Assembly: GCA_025201845.1 (NCBI GenBank)
Contig: MU604012.1
Span: forward strand, 1 to 64,000
DNA from: Martensiomyces pterosporus
Lineage: Eukaryota > Kickxellomycota > Kickxellomycetes > Kickxellales > Kickxellaceae
Direction of reading: 5' to 3'
DNA length: 64,000 bases
Shown here: piece by piece, positions 27,130-34,687 of the stretch
Numbering within the stretch: position 1 is the first letter of the stretch
Layout: every line of letters starts with the position of its first letter
The notes under the pieces: generated by a model
The model's database searches: none
Told to the model about the DNA's origin: nothing
What the model saw: the letters and a program-made list of their open reading frames with translations, nothing else
Translations under genes and position numbers: made by a program

Positions 27130-29152
27130 GTTTCAATGTTTGAGAAGAAGCCCAGAAAAAGGCAGGCAATGGCCAAACAGGCAATGAGAAGAATAGGATG
27201 GAGTGTCACAAGGGAAAAACGACGACGACTATTGCCCTCTTTGCCCAAATAAAGATGGAACAGAAAAGCGAATAAAAGTAGGAAAAAGAAAGGGAAAGAG
27301 GAAAAAGTAGAGGAGAAAAGGCGCGCGGCCGCCCACTCTGATTTCTGCCCAGATAGCCGCACGTCTTTCACGTTTCGCGGGGCGGGTGGGCGGCAAAGTG
27401 GGCAAACCCGGAAGCAAAAATAAAATTTTGGGGGAGGAGAATGACGCATGGCCGCTCCCCATTGGCCGTGTGGAACCACGTGAGTGCAAACGCGACCGCG
27501 CAGGCGGCTGTGATTGGCAGGGACTGAAACTGGAGGATTCATGATTGTCATGCGCTGCGCCATGGGTGCCCTGCTGCTGCGAAGGCCAGAAGCCCCAGTC
27601 TCGAATGAGCAGTCTGGCACACATGCCCTCGTCTTCTCAGCGCCGCACAGCCCGCGTGCCGCGCCGGCGGAGAGATGTGGGCAGCAAAGACGCGCTGGAG
27701 CGACGGCCCAGCCTCGTGAGAGGGACGGGCCAGTTGAATGCGTCGCCTCCGGCCTTGGCATTACTGCCACATGGCGCTACCAGCGAGCACGCACACCCAA
27801 GCCACACAGCAAACGCCCCGAAGAGAAAACCAGAAGAGGATGTCCATGCTGCACACACCCCCTCCAACCCCACACACGCCCACACCGATCGAGCAGTGCA
27901 GCGTGGAGTCAGGGACAGTAAAGCCAGGAACCCAAAAAGGAAAACCGAAGCCAAAGCGAGGTGGGCAAATGCTGAAGTGCAATCAAGGAACACATGGGGA
28001 CCGCTGGATGTGTGGCATGCTGACGGGAGCAGGAGAGCATGTTTGCCCACCACTTTCCCAAGGTCACACGCTGGTTTGCTGCGACTGCCCCTCCCACGTC
28101 AGGAAAGCAAGGATGCGGCAGCTGTCGCCGGTCCCGAATCGGCAGAAAGATGCTGCTGAGATGACAGCGGGCAGGCGCTTTATCTCGGTGGACATCAGAT
28201 ATCCCGATGGAACATCTCTATCTGCGGGAAATGGACTGCTCCTCCTGCCCGATCCACAAACAAACCCCACTCTCCCCGACATGCACCCAATACGCCATTC
28301 TCTGTCGCTCCCAGCCTGTTTGCGCCGCTCTTATTTTAGCTCCGCGCTTTCACCGTGCTCATGCAGGCTGTACAGATCACACTGGCTACCCATGCACTCG
28401 CTCTGCTAAGGAAACATAGTTTTGCCACTTGCCATTAGCCAGAATTGGCCATGGCTCTCGCATTTTTCGACGGTGCATGCCAAATAAATACGCGCACGGA
28501 GATCCACATGCCAGGCAAGTTGGTGTCTCTGCTGCAAGCATTCGCCGCACCAGTGCGCTTGAGTGAGAGCGACGCATTCTGTTATTTCACCTGCCCATCG
28601 TCCATCGCTCGCCGCTCGCCTCTCGTCGCGTAGGTGGGCGATGTATAAACAGCACCACCAACGCACAGCCTCTCGCATTGTGCAGGAAGTTTGTAGTAGC
28701 ACGGCTTGTTTGAAAGCTGAAGAGAGAAAAAGGCTGGGACCAGTGCAAGGCATAATCGCCAGAGCCGCCCACACCCTTTTTTTATGAGTGCGGCGATTTT
28801 CTCTATTTCCGCTGATTATCAGTGCACCCAAATGGCTCCAAACACAGGACACATTAGGCCCCAGGCACAGCAACTGTGCGCGACCGGTACAGATTAATGC
28901 AGGCTTTTTCTGCGTCGTCCTCGGATTCACCCGGAGGCTGGGCGAATAATCTGCCCTCACACCTGCAAAAAGGCGCATTTGCCAATTGTCGTTGTGCACA
29001 CAAGCGCATAGACAAAGCTGCTTTGTCTCGCGCGCCTGCTCTACTATAAAGCCAGCAGCAGCACCTCTTCTCTATCGCACCCACTTTGTACTCGTCTTTC
29101 CTTCTAGCCACAACACGCATTTCTTTTCGCACAAAGCACAGCAAGACAAGCA
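27130..29152. other. 2-kb region without a credible gene, upstream of ureidoglycolate lyase
   Basis: Several overlapping ORFs of up to 223 codons exist, but they share the same bases in different frames, are Cys/His/Arg/Pro-rich and resemble no family. A CCATTGG-type CCAAT element occurs near 27460. TTATC (GATAA on the minus strand) lies at 28816-28820 and TATAAA at 29045-29050, the latter serving the lyase gene. Confidence 0.45.
29045..29050 (+). promoter_or_regulatory. TATA box of the ureidoglycolate lyase gene
   Basis: TATAAA lies 103 bp upstream of the ATG at 29153, followed by a CT- and CA-rich leader. Confidence 0.6.
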
Positions 29153-29755
29153 ATGGTCCACCAAATCACAATCGAGCCCCTCACCATCGACGCCTTCAAG
29201 CCCTACGGCGACGTCATCCAGCTGGAGGGCAACAAGAACATTGTCATCGCCAACCAGGGCACGGCCAAGCGCGTCAACCACGTCGCCAAGCTCGAGAATT
29301 GGCGCCAAAACACAAGTCCTTCTGTGAAAAACGGCACTCCCAACATGTGCATTTTCAGCTCAGCCCCTCGCCCTACCGCCGGCGGTCGCTTCGAGGTCAA
29401 GCTGCTGGAGCGCCACCCGTTCAGCTCCCAAGTTTTCATGCCCATCCACCAGCACGGCGTCCACAGCACCAACCCCGACGAGCCCTGCTACCTCGTGATT
29501 GTTGCCGAGAACGGCCCTGACGACAAGCCCGATTTGAGCACCATTCGTGCCTTCGCAGCCAGCTCTACCCAGGGAATTAACTACAAGGCTAACTCGTGGC
29601 ACAGCCCCATGGTCTGCGTTGGCCAGCGTGTCAACTTCTTGGTCCTCGTGTGGGAGAACGGCGTCGCCCTGCAGGATTGCGAGGAGGCTCCTATCAGCCC
29701 AGTTCTGGTTGACCTCACTCCCTCATTCAAGAGCCTCTCCTCTGGCAAGCTCTAG
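29153..29755 (+). CDS. Ureidoglycolate lyase (200 aa)
   Basis: The N-terminal LTIDAFKPYGDVIQLEG is the hallmark of the AllA/Dal3 cupin family. It is followed by NMCIFSSAPR, the LLERHPFSSQVFMP segment with the conserved metal-region histidine, and YKANSWHSPMVCVGQRVNFL near the C-terminus. The enzyme splits ureidoglycolate into glyoxylate and urea, the step after allantoicase. The length equals the family norm (about 200). The A at -3 (CAATGG) supports the start. The allantoicase 6.5 kb upstream is transcribed in the same direction, with two unrelated genes between. The end SLSSGKL is not a clear peroxisomal signal. Confidence 0.94.
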   Translation: MVHQITIEPLTIDAFKPYGDVIQLEGNKNIVIANQGTAKRVNHVAKLENWRQNTSPSVKNGTPNMCIFSSAPRPTAGGRFEVKLLERHPFSSQVFMPIHQHGVHSTNPDEPCYLVIVAENGPDDKPDLSTIRAFAASSTQGINYKANSWHSPMVCVGQRVNFLVLVWENGVALQDCEEAPISPVLVDLTPSFKSLSSGKL

Positions 29756-30205
29756 ACGAAGGAATAGCATTGCTTCCCTCGTCTTGGTTTCTGTGTGTAG
29801 TGGTTGTACCATCATTAAATGGATAGATCTTTTGCACCCTTGCCAGGTGCAGCGCATCAATATGATAGATCTGTAATCTAGCCTCGAACTTTGGCGGCTG
29901 GGGCTGCTGGGACCAACGTGGCACCATCAGGCCCAAAAACTCGAGATCCTCTAATACGGCACAGGCTGATACATGTCTGCAGCGATCATACGCAGTATTC
30001 AGCACAGCTGGTATGCAACGTCTATTCTTGGTCCTTCCACTGAGCCCACTGCGAGCGAAAGGTCGAATGCCGGAGAGGAAGATGGCTGAAATAAAAGCAG
30101 CCATACCAGACACACATTCTCCTCGTAATTGCCATCCAGTATCCACAACTTCATTTCCTTATTTCCTTATCCATCTGGTGCCCATCTCCATTCTCACTCA
30201 GGGAA
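29756..30205. other. 450-bp intergenic region after ureidoglycolate lyase
   Basis: It contains a minus-strand frame with no recognisable domain and a likely 3'-UTR (CATTAAATGG). Nothing else is supported. Confidence 0.4.
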
Positions 30206-30874
30206 ATGCCACACAGCCACTCCCACTCTCTGGCTTTCAATGCCCCAGTCTACAGCATGCGAGCAAACAGCCCCATTGACTTGCTCGAGCGGCTGTGTCA
30301 AGCCCACAGACAAATCTCTGTGCTGCATATCAGGGGGCTCTCCGAATATCTACATATAAGCGAGTATGTCGTTGCAGAGTGGTTTCACGCCAGAAGCAAG
30401 TACAGAGAGAGCGTTTGTTCGAATGCCGAATCTGCACAGGCTCTTACCAGGCTGAACCAGATCAGCGAGGCCATAGAATGCATGATTGATAGCCCCGAGT
30501 GTCAGCTATACAGGCCCATGAATGGCTGCGCCTTAGATGCTGGGCACACAGACATGCAGGCTGAAAATGCCGATGAGAGTCGCCGCACGGAGACTGCAGA
30601 CCGCAGCGTGTTTGACATGTTCCGGAGAAAGCTGCCAACAAACTGGATGCGCGGACTTGGGGTTTGCTCATCTCACAGACGCAGCAAGAACCATGTTCAA
30701 CATATTCCGTATATAAGGGGAGGCATGCTGCCACCGCAGCACACTATGCCTCCACCCAGCGCACCGCCGTCAAATGGCTGGAGCGGCCGCGAAGAAAGAT
30801 CATCTGTACCCTCAAAGCCGTCGTCGTATAGCCATAGAATGAGCATCAAGTACTTGCTCAACCCGCCGGATTGA
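30206..30874 (+). CDS. Hypothetical protein (222 aa), uncertain
   Basis: This is the only long frame between the lyase and Eaf3 on this strand. Residues 20-95 could form helices (PIDLLERLCQAHRQISVLHI, then ALTRLNQISEAIECMI); the rest is Pro/Ser-rich and ends HRMSIKYLLNPPD. There is no family resemblance. The start could be 30206 or the Met at 30257. A downstream TATA (30985) serves Eaf3, so the frame would end 110 bp before it, a sensible spacing. Composition is less skewed than in the neighbouring spurious frames, but evidence is thin. Confidence 0.4.
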   Translation: MPHSHSHSLAFNAPVYSMRANSPIDLLERLCQAHRQISVLHIRGLSEYLHISEYVVAEWFHARSKYRESVCSNAESAQALTRLNQISEAIECMIDSPECQLYRPMNGCALDAGHTDMQAENADESRRTETADRSVFDMFRRKLPTNWMRGLGVCSSHRRSKNHVQHIPYIRGGMLPPQHTMPPPSAPPSNGWSGREERSSVPSKPSSYSHRMSIKYLLNPPD

Positions 30875-30984
30875 TGCGCGAGATTGAGCGAGCCGTGCTG
30901 TTTCTCATTGGGTCACGGGTTGCGCACGCTGTCTCGCCCCACAAACATAGCATTCAATCCCTTGTACCCATATTGTGGGCTGTG

Positions 30985-30992
30985 TATAAATA
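30985..30992 (+). promoter_or_regulatory. TATA box of EAF3
   Basis: TATAAATA lies 107 bp upstream of the EAF3 ATG. Confidence 0.6.
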
Positions 30993-31098
30993 CAAACTCT
31001 GGCGCACTCACAACGCTCGCTTGCTTTTCTTAGTTCACAAATAGTGGTCACTGCATCCTCTCTCGCGCGCTCACAGTCGCACCTTCACTCACAATCAT

Positions 31099-32058
31099 AT
31101 GGCTGACAAGGTAGCAGAAGGAAGCGCCGTTGGCGGGCTGCTGTTCAAAACCAACGAGCGTATCCTGTGCTTCCACGGCCCGCTTCTCTACGAAGCCAAG
31201 GTGGTCAAGGCCGAAATGTGGGATGGCACAGACCCCGATGCGCCCGACCCCGGACCCCACTACTTTGTGCACTACAAGGGGTGGAAGCAAACCTGGGACG
31301 AGTGGGTAGACGAGTCGCGGGCACTCAAATTCAACGAAGAGAATCTGGCCAAGCAAAAGGCGCTGAAACAGGAGGCACTACAGGCATCGAAGAAGAAAAC
31401 AATCGTGGTGGCCTCCAAGCACATGCCCAAAGTCGAATCGGAAACAGAGTCGCAAAGAAGCAGGAAGCGGGTAAGGGAGTCGTCGGTGGAAAAGACGCGT
31501 GACGAACGGGACGAGGGTGCTAGTAAGGGTCCTGAGGTCAAAATACCCATCCCAAATGCGCTCAAGTCGCAGCTGGTCGATGACTGGGAGCGCATCACAA
31601 AGGACAGGCTACTCGTCCCGCTCCCGAGCAGCCCAACTGTCGCCGAGATGCTGGAGATGTACCAGGAGCAAAGAAGGGCGTCGAAGGAGAAGAAGAAAGC
31701 GGGCAGGCGCGATGACGATATTGTTGATGAAATCATCGATGGGTTGAAAATATACTTCGACAAGGCACTGGGCAACATCTTGCTCTACCGGTTCGAGCGC
31801 TACCAGTACCAGCAGATCAGAGAAAAGTTCCCCGAGAGGGTGCCGTCTGAGATATATGGCCCCGAGCATCTGCTGAGGCTCTTTGTGCAGCTGCCCGGGC
31901 TCATTGCACACACAAACATGGACGAGGACGCGGTTCTTTTGCTGAAGGAGCACTTGGGTGATATTCTCAAGTACATGCACAGATCAGTCAAGACTCTGTT
32001 TGTTGAAGAGTACGAGAACGCCAGCCCAGCCTATGTAGCTGTAGCCAAGGCTACGTGA
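31099..32058 (+). CDS. EAF3: Chromatin protein Eaf3/MRG15 (319 aa)
   Basis: An N-terminal chromo-barrel (about 15-80: ERILCFHGPLLYEAKVVKAE, HYFVHYKGWKQTWDEWV) has aromatic cage candidates Y, W and W. A charged linker with an RKR signal follows. The MRG domain (about 150-319) contains QLVDDWERITKDRLLVPLP, the NILLYRFERYQY motif and the closing PAYVAVA. Eaf3 reads H3K36 methylation in NuA4 and Rpd3S. The length is close to metazoan MRG15. The gene converges with the P-protein gene, with 141 bp between stops. Confidence 0.95.
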   Translation: MADKVAEGSAVGGLLFKTNERILCFHGPLLYEAKVVKAEMWDGTDPDAPDPGPHYFVHYKGWKQTWDEWVDESRALKFNEENLAKQKALKQEALQASKKKTIVVASKHMPKVESETESQRSRKRVRESSVEKTRDERDEGASKGPEVKIPIPNALKSQLVDDWERITKDRLLVPLPSSPTVAEMLEMYQEQRRASKEKKKAGRRDDDIVDEIIDGLKIYFDKALGNILLYRFERYQYQQIREKFPERVPSEIYGPEHLLRLFVQLPGLIAHTNMDEDAVLLLKEHLGDILKYMHRSVKTLFVEEYENASPAYVAVAKAT

Positions 32059-32199
32059 AAAGCCACTGCAAGCAGCGCGCAATATTTAGGTCTATCTTTG
32101 ATATACATCTGCAAGCTCACACGCGGCTATTTGCTGCTTCCTTCTGCCTGTTTTTATTTATATAAACCCCGCTCTTCGCATCTGCTGCTTGGCGCTGAT

Positions 32200-33294
32200 C
32201 TAGTACGACTGACGAGGGTATGACCCAAGAACAACGAGATCCAGGCAGTACGACTTGATCTCATCCAATGCACTAGCAACGCTGGTGTCGAGCTCATGGC
32301 CAATGATCTCAACAAAGAACATGTAGTGCCATTGACGCTGCCCCGACGGGCGCGAGTTGATCGCTGTCTGGTTGATCTTGTATTTGGCAAACACATTCAG
32401 GGCGTTGCACAGAGCGCCGGGCTGTCGGTGGTCCACGGTGAACATCAGCAGGGTCTTGTCATCGCCCGTAGGCGCATCCGACGACTGCCCAAGAACAAAG
32501 AAGCGCGTGGTATTATCATTCGCCGAAGTAATGTCCTTTGCGACCACATCAAGGTGATACAGCGTCGCGCACACCTCGCTGGAAATAGCAGCCGTGTAGT
32601 TCTCTGCCGCCGCGAGCTCTGCAGCCTTCGCGGTCGATGCCACCTCCACTCTTGAGGCATGCGGCAGGTGCTGGTCGAGCCACCGGCGGCTTTGTCCAAA
32701 TGCCTGCGGGTGCGAGTACACTTTGCGGATGGCTGGCAGCTGGTACCTCGATAGAAGTGACTGCGTCACCGGCAAGTACACCTCTGCACGGATCTTGACG
32801 CGTGGCTGGCCAACAAATGCATCGAGGGTCTGAACGACGGTGCCAAAGGTCGAGTTCTCGATCGGCACCAGTCCATAGGTGATCTCCTCCTTGGTCACTG
32901 CCGTAATGACGTCCTCAATTGCCGCGTACGGCACATATGCAAGGCTGTCGCCAAAGCGCTTCATCGCTGCTTGGTGCGAGAACGTTCCTGGCGGTCCAAG
33001 GTACCCGACAGAAACATCGGATTGCAGCGAGATTGATGCGGACATTATCTCGCGGTAGATGGCGCAGATGGATTCGCCTGATAGCGGGCCGTGGTTGAGG
33101 CCGCGCACCTTTTCAAACACGCGTTTCTCCTGGCCGGGCACGTACACTTCGGGCTCGCCCTCCGTGCCTTGTTCCTTGAGGCTCTTGCGCTTTGCTGTGC
33201 CGACGTTGAGCGACAGACGGGCGCGCTCGTTGAGCAGGTCCACCAGCCTGCGGTCCACCTCAGATATCTGACTGCGTGCCTTGTCGAGGTCCAT
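32200..33294 (-). CDS. Bifunctional chorismate mutase-prephenate dehydratase (P-protein), 364 aa
   Basis: Three domains are visible. An AroQ-type chorismate mutase (1-92) has DRRLVDLLNERARLSLNVGT, LNHGPLSGE and REIMSASISLQ. A prephenate dehydratase (95-270) has VGYLGPPGTFSHQAA, GLVPIENSTFGTVVQTLD, YSHPQAFGQSRRWL and NTTRFFVLG. An ACT domain (280-360) has GALCNAL and INSRPSGQRQWHYMFF, ending LVVLGSYP. Together they turn chorismate into phenylpyruvate, with probable phenylalanine feedback through ACT. Yeast Pha2 has no mutase domain and fungal mutases (Aro7) are separate, so this fusion is the bacterial (Pseudomonas-like) layout. Base composition does not stand out from neighbours. Met 33294 is the only start that gives the full mutase domain. 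Confidence 0.95.
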   Translation of the reverse strand: MDLDKARSQISEVDRRLVDLLNERARLSLNVGTAKRKSLKEQGTEGEPEVYVPGQEKRVFEKVRGLNHGPLSGESICAIYREIMSASISLQSDVSVGYLGPPGTFSHQAAMKRFGDSLAYVPYAAIEDVITAVTKEEITYGLVPIENSTFGTVVQTLDAFVGQPRVKIRAEVYLPVTQSLLSRYQLPAIRKVYSHPQAFGQSRRWLDQHLPHASRVEVASTAKAAELAAAENYTAAISSEVCATLYHLDVVAKDITSANDNTTRFFVLGQSSDAPTGDDKTLLMFTVDHRQPGALCNALNVFAKYKINQTAINSRPSGQRQWHYMFFVEIIGHELDTSVASALDEIKSYCLDLVVLGSYPRQSY

Positions 33295-33693
33295 CGAAGT
33301 AGCTTGCTCCTGTTTTTCCTTGCTGCTGAATTAACTGAAATGCGAAGAGCAGAAGCAAAGATGTGGGGTGTTATTATGAGAAAGGAAAACCGGCAAGACC
33401 GGCTTCTGTGCAATTCGCAGCCTGTTAGCAGCAGTGCCCACGCTCAGCACGAGTCAACAGTAGCGATGCATGAGTCACAAAGCCATTTCACTAGCTGCAG
33501 CATCCAGTGGCGGTGGTGATCAGGCAATTTGCAAACGCGGCTGGGCTACAAGCAGCCCGCTGCTGGGACATGGAATGCAGCTCAAAGCAGGCGTGTGCAT
33601 GTGTGTGGCTAGATGCTAGTTAATAACACGCAGCAGAATGTGTAAACAGGGAAAGCGTGGCTAGGTTCAAAGGGCTCGAGGGCCTGCTGGCTT
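33295..33693. other. Intergenic region upstream of the P-protein gene
   Basis: 399 bp between the P-protein ATG and the EMC8 stop, both on the minus strand. No ORF or clear TATA is visible. Confidence 0.4.
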
Positions 33694-34323
33694 CTAGGCA
33701 GTCCTGATCCGCTCGTTCAGCAGCAGGTTCTGCAGCCAGTCAAGCGAAACGTTGTCCAAATGCTCGTCAAAGTCATGCAGAGCGATCTCTGCGCGCTCAG
33801 CAGCCAGCTTCTTCGCGGTAATCAGAACCTGGTTGTTCTCCAGCACAAAGCTAGATCCCTTAGCTCCCTTCTCGCTCGTTCCCGAAAAGGCGCCCGACTG
33901 CTCCTTCCACTGCGAGTCGCTGCCATACACATACGGGACGAAGGCAGGGCTAGTTGACTCGGGGGCAAGGTTCTTTGCGTTGACAACGAATGCCACTGCC
34001 TCTTCGTTGAGCGCCAGCACGGTCTTTGCCAGCAGAGAGCCTGACGCAGAGAGCTGGGTTGCCGTGGTGTCCTCGTATGCGACGTAGTAGCCGCCGATGG
34101 AAAGCTGCTTCGACGCAGCGTACGCGCTCACCTGCTGCAGGGCGACGTCAAACATGGGAGTGAGCTGGGTCCAATTGTGCGCAATGGGAACTGCATCTAC
34201 CACTCGAACTTTGCTGTCCTTCTTCTCTGTCAGAACCAGGCCATGCACCGTCTCGGAAGGGTATTTTGCGCAATGCAGAATCGCCTTAGAATAAGCCTGC
34301 GACGACACGACGTACTCTGGCAT
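33694..34323 (-). CDS. EMC8: ER membrane protein complex subunit 8/9 (209 aa)
   Basis: An MPN-like fold as in EMC8/EMC9: the start MPEYVVSSQAYSKAILHCAK, then ETVHGLVLTEK, AVPIAHNWTQLTPMFDVALQ, GGYYVAYED and the diagnostic end HDFDEHLDNVSLDWLQN. The catalytic JAMM residues are absent, as in the family. EMC8 is a cytosolic subunit of the ER insertase for tail-anchored and polytopic proteins. I start at 34323; the open frame continues to 34623 but that part is unrelated Cys/Met-rich sequence. It is divergent from RRN7 with 364 bp between ATGs. Confidence 0.93.
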   Translation of the reverse strand: MPEYVVSSQAYSKAILHCAKYPSETVHGLVLTEKKDSKVRVVDAVPIAHNWTQLTPMFDVALQQVSAYAASKQLSIGGYYVAYEDTTATQLSASGSLLAKTVLALNEEAVAFVVNAKNLAPESTSPAFVPYVYGSDSQWKEQSGAFSGTSEKGAKGSSFVLENNQVLITAKKLAAERAEIALHDFDEHLDNVSLDWLQNLLLNERIRTA

Positions 34324-34598
34324 TATTACCACTGTGTTTATATGCTGGTATACGACCGCACCAAGAATGACCAGAAACGAAGAGATAATTGAAGGGCAAG
34401 AAAAGGGAGGCAGCGAAGGCAGCTCGAGGCAGCCAGCACAAAGCATGGGAGGGAGGGTGGCGGCGGCTCGGTCAAATCGCCTGAGCAAAAACGCATGCAT
34501 ATTTTCTTTTGCTTGGCGTAGCTGCTGCAGCTTGCACAGAAAGTTTTCTCCTTTCCTTCGTTTCTTCATTTGTATCGTCATGCACATGCAGCGAATCA

Positions 34599-34604
34599 TA
34601 TAAA
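34599..34604 (+). promoter_or_regulatory. TATA box of RRN7
   Basis: TATAAA lies 84 bp upstream of the RRN7 ATG in the 364-bp divergent promoter shared with EMC8. Confidence 0.5.
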
Positions 34605-34687
34605 CTTGCATTGCTCTCTTCACGTACTCTTATCCTCCACGCCGCAAAAACACATATACTGCCAAGCGCTCGAGCAGCACGCGCACA

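Noticed and set aside
27545..28409. Plus-strand frames of 204 and 223 codons
   Set aside because: They overlap each other in different frames and match nothing; no start context or promoter fits.
32200..33294. Bacterial contamination as the source of the P-protein
   Set aside because: The gene sits between Eaf3 and EMC8, eukaryotic genes, in continuous sequence of similar composition; transfer or ancient fusion is likelier than a misassembly.
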